From VYDC01 sp963667515 (GTDB lineage: Bacteria; Chloroflexota; Dehalococcoidia; UBA2979), in the NCBI GenBank assembly GCA_963667515.2, contig CAXXXY010000006.1, positions 62,001-126,000 on the forward strand: 64,000 bases of DNA, given 5' to 3'. Of this stretch, positions 25,892-34,419 are shown piece by piece (within the stretch, counting starts at the first letter, position 1; each line of letters opens with the position of its first letter). Made by a program: the position numbers and the translations under genes. The notes beneath the pieces were generated by a model. That model was not told the DNA's origin. It saw nothing but the letters and a program-made list of their open reading frames with translations, and did no database searches.

Positions 25892-26935
25892 ATGCCGGTG
25901 AGCACCATGCCCCCGCCGCGCATCTCGGTCGGCGTCCCCGTATACAACGGCGAGCGCTTCCTCCCCGAGACGCTCGACTCGCTGCTGGCGCAGACCGAGA
26001 GCGACTTCGAGATCCTGCTGTGCGACAACGGCTCCACCGACGGCACCGAGGCGATCGGCCGCGACTACGCCGCGCGCGACCCGCGCGTGCGCTACGAGCG
26101 CACCCCGCAGAACCGCGGCGCCGCGTTCAACTTCAACCGCACGCTCGAGCTGGCGAGCGCGCCCTACTTCAAGTGGGCCGCCGCCGATGACGTGTGCGCG
26201 CCACGCTTCCTCGAGCGCTGCCTCGCCGCGCTCGAGGAAGACCACGGCGTCGTGCTCGCCTACCCGCTGACCGCGATGATCGACGAGGACGGCGCACTGA
26301 TCGATCAGCCGGGCGACGTGGCGCGCGTCGGCGAGTGGCCCACCGACGTGCGGCGCCGCACGCAGACGATCATCGGCGCCGTCTTCCGCGACGGGCGCGC
26401 CGCCGCCACCACCGTCCACGGCCTAGTCCGCACCGACGCGGTGCGCCGCGCCCGCCCCTTCGGCGCCTACTTCGGATCGGACTTCGCGCTGGTCACGGAG
26501 CTCGCCCTCATCGGCCGCATCGCCGAGGTGCCGGAGCTGCTGGCGTTCTTCCGCCGGCACCCCGACTCCTCCTCCGGCTACGCGCGGCGCCCCTCGGCGA
26601 AGGCGATGGAGTCATTCTTCCACGCCGGCTCTGGGAGCGTGCTGCGCGGCCAGCTGGCGCTGCGGCGCCGCTACGTGGAGGTGCCGCGCGCGATCCTGCG
26701 CTCTCGCGAGCCGCTGGCGCGCCGCCTCCTGCTCGTCGGGTGGACGCTGCAGCAGGTGACCCGCCGCGCCGCGTGGCGCGTCGGCTGGGAGCTGCGCGGC
26801 CTGCGGCGCGGCGCGAGCGAGCAGGCGCACGCCGTCGAGCTCGAGCACCCGCACTGGTCGGAGCTCTGCGGCGCCGAGGCGCACTCCGTCGGCGCCGCCG
26901 ACGGCTGGCGGACGCTCGCGCCGATCGAGGGCTAG
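25892..26935 (+). CDS. Family 2 glycosyltransferase
   Basis: 347 residues, GT-A fold. The N-terminus ISVGVPVYNGERFLPETLDSLLAQT, the NGSTDGT segment and the DxD-like AAADDVCAPRFLERCL metal site are classical GT2 features. The C-terminal third is Arg-rich with no membrane helix. It likely transfers a sugar from a nucleotide-sugar donor to a surface glycan; donor and acceptor cannot be read. A 214-bp divergent promoter region separates it from the SGNH gene. Confidence 0.87.
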   Translation: MPVSTMPPPRISVGVPVYNGERFLPETLDSLLAQTESDFEILLCDNGSTDGTEAIGRDYAARDPRVRYERTPQNRGAAFNFNRTLELASAPYFKWAAADDVCAPRFLERCLAALEEDHGVVLAYPLTAMIDEDGALIDQPGDVARVGEWPTDVRRRTQTIIGAVFRDGRAAATTVHGLVRTDAVRRARPFGAYFGSDFALVTELALIGRIAEVPELLAFFRRHPDSSSGYARRPSAKAMESFFHAGSGSVLRGQLALRRRYVEVPRAILRSREPLARRLLLVGWTLQQVTRRAAWRVGWELRGLRRGASEQAHAVELEHPHWSELCGAEAHSVGAADGWRTLAPIEG

Positions 26936-27005
26936 CTCACGCAGCTCACTCGCCGCAGCTCAGCCCTCAGCGCGCACCCCCCGCAGCTCACCCCCGCAGC
27001 TCAGC
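26936..27005. repeat. Short direct repeats GCAGCTCA
   Basis: Four exact copies of GCAGCTCA, with further partial copies, in about 70 bp between two convergent genes, with CCGCAGCTCA(C/G) as the longer unit. A simple-sequence tract, probably slippage-derived. Confidence 0.6.
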
Positions 27006-27491
27006 CGCAGTAGTTCAGCCCCAGCTCCCCGAGCGTCAGCGCCTGCGGTGCCTCCGCGCGCAGCCCCACGTCGACGACCTCCGCGACGACGACGGCGTGG
27101 TCGCCGCGCTCGATCGTCTCGGCGAGGCGCAGCTCGGCCCACGCCGGCGCCTCGGCGAGCACGACGGCGCCGCCCGGCGTGCGCTCCACGCCGACGCGAC
27201 GGTCCTTCGTCACCAGCTCGTCGCCCTCGAGCTCGGCGTCCCCGAAGAAGGCGAAGGCGAGATCGCCCTGCCCCGTGCCGAGGAACGAGAGCGCCGCCGC
27301 CCCGCCCGCCTGCACGTTCGCGAGCGAGCGCGTCCCCTGCTTCACCCCCAGCGCCAGCAACGGCGGCTCGAACGACATCAGCGAGACCCAGTTGATCGTC
27401 CCCGCGACGGTGCTGCCGTCGTGCGTGCGGTGAGCACGTAGAGGCCGTACGGGATCATCCGCAGCGTGGTCTTGCGTGCGTCGGCGTCCAT
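27001..27491 (-). pseudogene. Flavin reductase-like protein (FMN-binding split barrel), frameshifted
   Basis: The start MDADARKTTLRMIPYGLYVLTA (ATG 27491) and the body DGSTVAGTINWVSLMSFEPPLLALGVKQGTRS lie in different frames; one missing base near 27434 joins them as VLTATHDGSTVAG. The body contains the flavin-reductase signature and SFLGTGQGDLAFAFF. Such enzymes supply reduced flavin or act as stand-alone flavoproteins. A frameshift or assembly error must be settled before function is assumed. Confidence 0.75.
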
Positions 27492-27591
27492 GACGCTCCC
27501 CTCGCATCGCTCGGCGGCGCCGATTCTCGCCGCGCCGCCCAGGCGCTCGACGGCCGCACGGTGAGGCGCCGCACCCGCTGTCAAAGGCGCG

Positions 27592-28026
27592 CTACAGCCC
27601 GCTGCGCCCCGGAGGGGCGGGCCGTCGCGCCGGCGGCCGCACCCGGCGCCACAGCAGCGCCGCGAGCAGCACAGCCCCGCCGAGCTGGAGCGCCGCCGAG
27701 CCCCAGCGCACGGGGATCGGCGCCCCGATCATGCCGCCGAAGGCGAGGTCGGTGACCGCGCGCAGCAGCAGGCCGCCGTTCAGCGCCGCCCACCCGGCGA
27801 GCACGAAGCGCGGCGCGGCGACCGTGCCCGGCAACCGCGGGAACATCCACCACGCGACGCCGATCACCGTGTTGAGCAGCCAGCCGACGAGCAGCAGATG
27901 CGTGTGCGAGACGCGGCGCCCGTGCGTGAGCCTCGAGGGCTCGGCGAGGCCGATCGCGCCGATCACCATGCCCGCCACGAAGAACGCGAGCCCGGTGCGC
28001 AGGAAGAGGATCGCGAGCCCGCTCAC
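27592..28026 (-). CDS. Small four-helix membrane protein resembling haem-copper oxidase subunit I segments
   Basis: 144 residues with four hydrophobic helices: LAILFLRTGLAFFVAGMVIGAIGL, HTHLLLVGWLLNTVIGVAWWMFP, FVLAGWAALNGGLLLRAV and ALQLGGAVLLAALLW. The second helix with SHTHLLLVGWLLNTV recalls histidine-bearing helices of cytochrome oxidase subunit I-like short proteins. Function is unknown. It lies just beyond the strong inverted repeat that ends the hydrogenase operon, on the same strand. Confidence 0.65.
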   Translation of the reverse strand: MSGLAILFLRTGLAFFVAGMVIGAIGLAEPSRLTHGRRVSHTHLLLVGWLLNTVIGVAWWMFPRLPGTVAAPRFVLAGWAALNGGLLLRAVTDLAFGGMIGAPIPVRWGSAALQLGGAVLLAALLWRRVRPPARRPAPPGRSGL

Positions 28027-28030
28027 GGCG

Positions 28031-28089
28031 GCGCGCGCCGGCCATCGAGCGCCGGGCGCGGCGGCCGGCGCTCGATGGCCGGCGCGCGC
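28031..28089. terminator. 25-bp perfect inverted repeat after the hydrogenase operon
   Basis: Arms 28031-28055 and 28065-28089 are perfectly complementary with a 9-nt loop, one base beyond the stop codon of the DUF6390-like gene. The core is GGCCATCGAGCGCCGG. The stem is very GC-rich without a T-run. It probably ends transcription or shields the operon's 3' end, possibly in both directions. Confidence 0.6.
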
Positions 28090-28090
28090 G

Positions 28091-28859
28091 CTAGAGACGG
28101 GCGTTCGCGATCGCGATGTGGCGGCGCGTGTCGCGCTCTAGCGTCGCCGCCTGCTTGGGGCGTGACCTCGTCGCAGAGCCAGTCCCAGTGCAGCGTCACT
28201 TTGGCGCCCGGCGCGAGCGCGTCGAGGTAACCGCGGCCGCCCGCGGCGCGCCGCGCCTCGCGCGCCTCGAGCGCACCCAGCGCGAGGCGGCCCGCGGCCA
28301 GCAGCAGCGGCCGCGCGCGCACGCGCGCGCGCTCCACGTCGAGTGCCTCGACCACCCCCCAGCCGATGCGGCAGCGGTCCAGCGCCTGCACGTCATCGGG
28401 CAGCGCCCCCGCGCGCGTGCTCACGTCCAGCACGTGGAAGGAGTGGTGCGGCCGCGCGCCCGCCGGCACCTGCCCCGCGAGGTGGCGCAGCAGCCGCGGG
28501 GGAACGCGCCGCCCCACGCTCTCCTCGACGAAGGCGTGGAAGCCGCGCGCGTCGACACGACGCGTGAGCGCGTCGCCCAGCCAGTACGCCTCCACGACGC
28601 GCGCGTCGAAGGGGTCGGCGATCCCGCTGCCGCGCGCGATGACGCCGAGGTAGGGGTACGCCGCCTGGAACTGGCGGATCAGCGGATCGATGCCGGGGTC
28701 CGCCTCGTCGGCGACGCAGTAGGCGAAGAGCTCGTCGTCGTCGGGGCCGCCGCAGTAGCCCAGCCGGTTGGGTGCGATGGCGTAGCGCGCGAAGAGCAGC
28801 CGGCCGTCGCGCGCGGGTGCGAGCTGCGGCGTCGCCTCGAGCGTCGCGCCGTCAGGCAG
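28091..28859 (-). pseudogene. DUF6390-like hydrogenase-neighbour protein, frameshifted
   Basis: The frame opens with LPDGATLEATPQLAP, LFARYAIAPNRLGYCGGPDD and continues to VTLHWDWLCDEVTP. One extra C in a C-run near 28157-28160 breaks it; the other frame finishes KQAATLERDTRRHIAIANARL and stops. This matches, from memory, a family found beside actinobacterial-type [NiFe] hydrogenase genes; function is unknown. No ATG/GTG/TTG precedes the conserved N-terminus: CTG 28859, overlapping the EamA stop, is the best candidate start. Confidence 0.6.
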
Positions 28860-29901
28860 CGCGCGGCCCCGACCCGGAGCGCAGCGCGCCCGCGGCTGAG
28901 GCGAGCGCGGGCGCGGGCGCCCGAGCCGCCGCGGGGCCCCCGGCGCGAGCGCCGCGGCGCCCGAGCTCGGCGGCCGCGAGCCAGAGCGCGGCGGCCACCG
29001 CGATCAGCGCGAGGCCGGCGGCCTGCTCGGCGCTGTAGCTGCGCGAGCCCGCCGCGGCATGCAGCGCCGAGGTCACCACCGAGCTCACGACGAGGATCGA
29101 CGCCACCATCGTGGCGGGGGCGCGGCGCAGCGCAGCGTAGTAGCCGCCGACGTAGCCCAGCAGCAGCGCCGCCGTCGCCAGCACCCAGCCCCACTGCGCG
29201 GGGCCGAGCGCCGCCAGGTCGTCGGCGCGGCCGCTCGTCGCGAGGAAGGCGAGCATCACCAGCACGCCGAAGCCCATGCGGCCCAGCGCCGCCAGCGGCA
29301 CCGAGAGCCCGCCCGCGAGGAAGCGTCGCGCCAGCACCGCCTCCGCCGCCCACAGCAGCGTGGCGGCCAGCGTCAGCGCCTCGGGCCGGCCCAGCGACAG
29401 GCTCGACGGCCGGCCCGCCAGCGCGAGGTGCCCCACCAGCAGCACCGCGAGCGCCGCCAGCGGCAGCGCGCCAAGCCGCTCGCGCAACAGCGGCAGCGCC
29501 AGCAGCGCGACCCAGATCACCAGCGTCTTGTGCATGAACGCCGCGCTGGGCGCCGCGGCCGCGCGCAGCCCCTCGAAGAAGAGCAGGAAGGGGATGCCGC
29601 CTCCGACCAGCCCCAGCGTCGCGAGCCGTGCCCAGCCGCCGCGCCCCAGCCCGCGCAGCTCGGCGGGGCGCACCGAGGCCGCCACGACGCCCACCAGCGC
29701 CACCACGGCGTTCTTCGCCGTCGTGAAGACGAAGGGGTCGGGCAGCTCGCGCACGGCGAACGAGTTCACGTAGATCGAGACGCCCGAGAGCAGCGCCGTG
29801 GCGAGCGCGATCGCCGCGCCCGCCCGCACGAGCTCGCCACGCGCCGCGCCGTGGCGCTCGCGCTCCCGCCCACGCTCGCCCACCGTCGCGTACAGCCTCA
29901 T
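28852..29901 (-). CDS. EamA/DMT-family transporter
   Basis: 349 residues, about ten transmembrane helices in two EamA repeats (GAAIALATALLSGVSIYVNSF ... and EALTLAATLLWAAEAVLARRF ...), followed by an Ala/Gly/Arg-rich tail. DMT transporters export metabolites; the substrate is unknown. ATG 29901 overlaps the hypC stop (ATGA), placing it in the hydrogenase operon, where similar EamA genes are sometimes seen. It is one of the few intact genes in the operon. Confidence 0.82.
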   Translation of the reverse strand: MRLYATVGERGRERERHGAARGELVRAGAAIALATALLSGVSIYVNSFAVRELPDPFVFTTAKNAVVALVGVVAASVRPAELRGLGRGGWARLATLGLVGGGIPFLLFFEGLRAAAAPSAAFMHKTLVIWVALLALPLLRERLGALPLAALAVLLVGHLALAGRPSSLSLGRPEALTLAATLLWAAEAVLARRFLAGGLSVPLAALGRMGFGVLVMLAFLATSGRADDLAALGPAQWGWVLATAALLLGYVGGYYAALRRAPATMVASILVVSSVVTSALHAAAGSRSYSAEQAAGLALIAVAAALWLAAAELGRRGARAGGPAAARAPAPALASAAGALRSGSGPRAA

Positions 29902-30149
29902 CGGTTCGCCTCCGCTCCACGGCTCGCCGCCTCCGCCGCGGCCCCGAGCTCCGCCAGCAGCGCGTCCAGCTCGCGCGCCTCCTCGGCGGTCGCGCGCTCG
30001 ACGGCCATGCCCAGCGCGACGAGCACGTGGTCGCCCGGTGCGAGGCCCAGCAGCGCCAGCGCCGACACCTCGCGCGCCACGCCCCCCACCTCGACGAGGG
30101 CGCGCGCACCCTCGGCGCGCAGCACGCGGCCCGGTAGCGCCGTGCACAT
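29898..30149 (-). CDS. hypC: HypC, [NiFe] hydrogenase maturation chaperone
   Basis: 83 residues. The N-terminal MCTALPGRVLRAEG carries the essential Cys2, followed by ARALVEVGGVAREVSALALLGLAPGDHVLVALGMAVE, the HypC/HupF fold core. HypC shuttles Fe(CN)2CO from HypD to the large subunit precursor. ATG overlaps the hypA-like stop (TGATG). HypB, D, E and F are not in the window and must be elsewhere. Confidence 0.88.
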   Translation of the reverse strand: MCTALPGRVLRAEGARALVEVGGVAREVSALALLGLAPGDHVLVALGMAVERATAEEARELDALLAELGAAAEAASRGAEANR

Positions 30150-30390
30150 CAGGACGGTCCCGGCACCACGACGCTCTCGAGCGCCACGCCGCCCGTCGCG
30201 GCCGAGCGGATCTCGATCGCCGCGCCCTCGGCGGGCGTCCCCGCGGCCGCAGCGAGCAGCGAGAGCTCGAGCGCCCCCGCCTCGAAGCCTCCCTCGGGGC
30301 CCAGCCGCAGCCGCAGCGCCGCCAGCTCGCCGCCCCCGCCGCCTCCACCGCGCGCGTCACGATGCGACGCGCGACGCCGAGCTCGTGCAT
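30149..30390 (-). pseudogene. hypA: HypA-like protein, short and frameshifted
   Basis: Begins MHELGVARRIVTRAVEAA (ATG 30390; His2 is the HypA nickel ligand). It continues in another frame as GGGELAALRLRLGPEGGFEAGAL ... VVVPGPS; one base missing from a G-run near 30340 joins them. The joined product is only about 80 residues and lacks the CxxC pairs of the HypA zinc domain. It is either a degenerate HypA or a distinct short family. Confidence 0.6.
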
Positions 30391-30934
30391 CGCAGCTCCT
30401 CCTCCACCGCCTCCAGCAGCGGCCCAGCGCGCGCTCGCACGACCGCGAGAGCGGCGCGCCGTGCTCCACCGCCTCGGGCTCGACGCCGTAGATCACGAGC
30501 GAGGCGGGGAGCCGGCCGAGCGCGCGCGCCAGATCGACGGCCGCCGCCGCGCCCAGCCCATGCGTCGAGGCGCCGCCGCGCGCCAGCCGCCCCGCGAGCC
30601 GCCCCGGCAGCGGCGCCGCGCGCGCGTCGACGCGGTGCACCGTCCCCGGCGGCGCACCCGTGCGCACCGCGTCCAGCAGCAGCACGCTCGGCTCCCCGTC
30701 CCACGCCGCCAGCAGCCCCGCCGCGTCGCCGTCCGCGAGCAGCACCCGCGCCGCCACGCCGGGGCGCTGCGCGAGCCGCGCGCGCAGTCGCTCCGCCGCG
30801 ACGAGGCCGACGGCGTCGTCGCCGCGCAGCCGGTTGCCGACGCCGATCACGAGCGGCGGCGCTGCGCCCCGATCGCGCGCCGCCGCCACGCCTCGACGGC
30901 GCGCCTCGCCGCGCCTCGTCACGCGCGCGGCCAT
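30357..30934 (-). pseudogene. [NiFe] hydrogenase maturation protease, frameshifted near the end
   Basis: HycI/HyaD-type endopeptidase that trims the large subunit after metal insertion. LVIGVGNRLRGDDAVGLVAAERLR holds the nickel-binding Asp region; LLLDAVRTGAPPGTVHRVD and STHGLGAAAAVDLARALG follow. After GAPLSRSCERAL the frame breaks near 30435, and the other frame gives GPLLEAVEEEL before the hypA start. ATG 30934 overlaps the large-subunit stop (TGATG). Confidence 0.78.
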
Positions 30935-32258
30935 CAGCCCCGTTCCACAGTGAGGTCGAGGAAGTGCGTGGCGCAGGAGATGCACGGGTCGAAGGCGCGG
31001 ATCAGCTGCTCGCAGCCGTGCGTCAGCTCCGGCTCCGGGATGTCGAAGCGCGGCGCGGCGAGGGCGGCGAGATCCTCCTCGATCGCGCGCTGGTTCTGCG
31101 AGGTCGGCGGCACGATCTTCGCGTCGACGATCGTCCCCTCGGCGTCGAGCGTGTAGCGGTGGTAGAGGAGGCCGCACGGCGCCTCGGTCACGGCGTAGCC
31201 CTCCCGGCGAGGCCGCTCCCGGCGCGCGGCTCGGCCTCGGCGAAGGGGGGCCGCGGCTGCTCGTACTCCGCGATCAGCCGCAGCGCCTCCTCGACGGCGA
31301 AGAGCAGCTCCGGCGCGCGCACCACGATCGAGCGGAACGGGTTGCGGAGCGGTGGCGCCACGCCCGCCACCTCGGCGGCCTCGCGCACGAGCGCCGGCAG
31401 CCGCTCGTAGTTGAAGGCGTAGCGCGCCAGCGGCCCGACGAGGTAGCTACGCTCCCCGTCGAGCAGCGAGTGCAGCGTCGTAGTGTACCGGAGCTACCGC
31501 TCCTCGAAGCGGTCGTCGTACTGCGGCGCCGCGACGTCGAGGCCGTCGCTCGAGACGATGCGCCCCTCGTTCATCGGGTACTCGGCGGGGTGGCGCAGCG
31601 CGACGAGCAGGTACTCCGCCTCGAACTCCGGCGTCGGCAGCGCCGCGGTCCAAACGACCAGCGCGAGCGCCTCTTCGCGCGCGCGCTCCAGCGTGGCGGC
31701 GAGCGGGCGCAGCTCGGCGGGGCGCGGCACGCGATGGAAGCCGCCGACGCGCACGTTGATCGGGTGCACCTCGCGGCCGCCGACCAGCGCCATCACGGCG
31801 TTGCCCGCCGCCTTCAGCGCCAGCCCGCGCTCGACGACCTGCGGGTGGTCGGCGGCCATCGCGATCGCGTCTGGGTAGCCGAGGAAGTCCGGCGCGTGGA
31901 GCATCGTGACGTGCAGCGCGTGGCTCGCGATCCATTCGCCGCAGTAGAGCGGGCGGCGCAGCTCGCGGACGCCGGCGGGCGGCACGAGGCCCAGCGCGTC
32001 CTCCATCGCGTGCACCGCGCTCATCTGGTAGGCGACGGGGCAGATGCCGCAGATGCGCGCCGTGATGTCGGGCGCCTCCGAGTAGTGCCGCCGCCGCAGG
32101 AAGCCCTCGAAGAAGCGCGGCGGCTCGAAGATGGCGAGCTGCACCTCCTCGACGCGGCCGCCCGCGACGCGCAGGCGCAGCGATCCCTCGCCCGCCATCC
32201 GCGGCAGGTAGTCGACGCGGATCTCGCGCGTCCCGCTCTCGCGCGTGGCGTCGGTCAC
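30934..32258 (-). pseudogene. hyhL: [NiFe] hydrogenase large subunit (group 3b-like), with in-frame TAG and frameshift
   Basis: Catalytic subunit holding the NiFe(CN)2CO centre. All four ligand cysteines can be seen: RICGICPVAY near residue 60 and DPCISCATHFLDLTVERG at the end, whose tail after His is the protease site. GTG 32258 overlaps the small-subunit stop (GTGA). The frame is broken by TAG 31494-31496 (after DDRFEER, before LRYTTTLHSLLDG) and by a one-base slip near 31203 (before GYAVTEAPCGLLYHRYTL). Read past both, it makes a normal-length subunit of about 440 residues. Confidence 0.85.
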
Positions 32259-33012
32259 GGCGCCCCCTCGAGGCGCTCGGCCGCCGCGCGGAACGGCTCG
32301 GCGCCCGCGTGGAAGCTGCGGAACGCGCGCACGAGCTCGCGGTCGCTCGCGCCCAGTGCGCGCCACCCCTCGGACAGCGACGCGGTGCTCGCCGTCTCGG
32401 CGGGGCCGTAGCAGCCGTAGCAACCGCGGTCGTAGCCCGGGCAGAGCGCGCCGCAGCCCGCGTGGGTGACGGGGCCCACGCAGACCGAGTGCTCCTCGAT
32501 CCGCGGGCGCCGGCCCGCGAGGTAGGCGCTCATCACCTCGGCGAGCTGCCCCACGTCGATCGGGCAGCCGCGCAGCTCGAAGTCGACGGGCACGTGCTCG
32601 GAGATCGGCGTGGAGCGGTCGAGCGTGCGCACGTACTCCGGCCGCGCGTAGACCACCGCGGCGAGCTCCCGCATGTCGACGAAGTTGCGCAGCGCCTGGA
32701 TGCCGCCCGAGATGGCGCAGGCGCCGATCGTGACGAGCTACCGCGACTCCTCCCGCACGCGGTGGATGCGCCGCTCGTCCTCGGGCGTGGTGATCGAGCC
32801 CTCGACGAGCGAGAGGTCGTACGGCCCCGGCTCGGCGCGGCTGCTCGCCTCGGGGAAGTAGCGATCTCCACCTCGCGCGCCAGCGTCAGCAGATCGCGGT
32901 CGAGCGAGAGCACGGAGAGCTGGTAGCCGTCGCAGGAGGCGAACTTCCACACGGCGACGCGCGGCCGCCCTTCGCCTCGCCTGCGAGCCGTCACCACCGC
33001 GTGCGCGCTCAC
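32255..33012 (-). pseudogene. hyhS: Hydrogenase small (delta) subunit, NuoB-like, with in-frame TAG and frameshift
   Basis: Iron-sulfur subunit relaying electrons from the NiFe site. It begins RPRVAVWKFASCDGYQLSVLS (proximal-cluster Cys), slips frame near 32865 into PGPYDLSLVEGSITTPEDE, meets TAG 32738-32740 after REESR, then continues LVTIGACAISGGIQALRNF, CPIDVGQLAE and GPVTHAGCGALCPGYDRGCYGCYGP. Conserved cysteines are preserved on both sides of the breaks. The GTG start overlaps the previous stop. Confidence 0.82.
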
Positions 33013-33929
33013 AGCTCCGGCACCTCGAGGCAGCCGCCCAGCTCGGCGAACGAGAGCACCGGGCCGTCGCGGCAGACGAAGCTCTCGCGGAGCTGGCAGC
33101 GACCGCAGAGCCCCACGGCGCAGTGCATGTTGCGCTCCAGCGAGAGGTAGACGCGCTCCGGCGCGACGCCGCGCGCGGTGAGGTCGAGCGCGACCAGTGC
33201 ATCATCATCTCGGGCCCGCAGACGAAGGCGACGGCCTCGCGGGGCTCGAAGCGCGCGCGTCCGAGGTGCGCCGTGACCCAGCCGACGTCGCCGCGCCAGC
33301 GCTCGTCGGCGTGGTTCACCGTGACCAGCACGTCGAGCTCCGGGTGGCGGCGCCAGCGCTCCAGCTCGCGGCGGAAGAGCAGCTCGCGCGGCGAGCTGGC
33401 GCCGTAGAGCAGCGTGGCGCGGCCGTAGCGCTCACGACGCTCGAGGATCGCGCGCAGCGCCGCCGCCAGCGGGGCGAGCCCCAGCCCGCCCGCGACGAGC
33501 AGCACGTCGGCGCCCTCCCCCTCGGCCTCGGCCTCGTCGAGCGGCCAGCCGCGCCCGAAGGGTCCGCACACCCCCACGGCATCGCCGCGCTCGAGGGCCC
33601 ACAGCGCCTCGGTGACGGCGCCGACGGCGCGGATCGTGTGGCGAAGCGTGCCGCCCGGCTGCGTGGCGCTCGCCTCGGCGGCGCCCACCTGGGCCCGGCG
33701 CTCCCGGGCGCCGCTCACCGAGATCGGCGCCTCACCGACGCCCAGCGCGGTAAGGATCGTGAACTGCCCCGGCCGCACCTCGATCGGCGTCGCGGCCGGG
33801 CTCGAGCTCGAGCGAGCGCACGTCCGCCGTCTCGCGGCGCGTGCGGGCGATGCGCCAGATCGCGGGCAGCAGCGCCATCGTCGCGCCGGCCGGCGGAGAG
33901 GCTGGCGCGGGAGCCGCCAGCGCGCTCAC
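33009..33929 (-). pseudogene. hyhG: Hydrogenase FAD/NAD(P)-binding (gamma) subunit, two frameshifts
   Basis: Ferredoxin-NADP reductase-like subunit passing electrons to NAD(P). MALLPAIWRIARTRRETADVRSLELEP is followed, after a one-base insertion in a C-run near 33797, by IEVRPGQFTILTALGVGEAPISVSG (FAD), GGLGLAPLAAALRAI and AFVCGPEMMMH (NAD). A second slip near 33205 precedes LERNMHCAVGLCGRCQLRESFVC, the 2Fe-2S cysteines. GTG 33929 would overlap the preceding TGA; ATG 33878 is the alternative. The two shifts cancel. Confidence 0.8.
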
Positions 33930-34419
33930 GGCCGGGCTCGCGCGCGGGCGCCGCGCTCGCGGGCGGCGCGTAGAGGTGGAGCAACTGCAGCCGCGCCGCC
34001 TCCAGCCGCTGCGTCATGACCGCGACGAAGCGCGTGAGCAGCTCGTAGCCGAGCTCATGGTCGCCCGCGAACTTGCCGCGCAGGCAGGCGCCATCGAGCG
34101 CGACCACGCGCGTCAGCTCCAGCGCGCGCGCGTCGAAGCGCTGCACGTACGGCGGGACGATCCACGCCCAGCCGAGGATCTCGCCCTCGCCCAGCGTCTG
34201 CAGCGTGAGCCGCCCGCGGTCGGCGGCGTCCAGCTCGACGGCGACGCGGCCGTGGCGGATGAGGAAGAACTCGCGCGCGTCCTGGCCCTGGCGGAAGATC
34301 GTCTCGCCCGCGCGGTAGCGCGGGTTCGAGGCGCAGCCCGCGAGCAGCGCGATCTGCGCCTCGCTCATGCCGCGGAAGAAGGCGTGCTCGGCGAGGATGC
34401 CCTCGAGGCCGCGAATCAC
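33926..34419 (-). CDS. Cyclic nucleotide-binding-domain protein in the hydrogenase operon
   Basis: Crp-like sensor domain: VIRGLEGILAEHAFFRGMSEAQIALLAG, YRAGETIFRQGQDAREFFLIRHGRVAVEL, LQTLGEGEILGWAWIVPPYVQRFDARAL, then a helical segment FVAVMTQRLEAARLQLLHLY. No DNA-binding domain follows, so it may sense a nucleotide or interact with the hydrogenase rather than regulate transcription. GTG 34419 overlaps the previous stop (GTGA). As it stands the frame runs on to 33715; a slip near 33940 would end it at TGA 33926, giving the same 4-nt coupling as elsewhere in the operon. Confidence 0.78.

Noticed and set aside
31494..31496. Pyrrolysine or other genetic-code reassignment of TAG
   Set aside because: Many genes in the window end normally at TAG, and hydrogenases do not use pyrrolysine; mutation or error is simpler.
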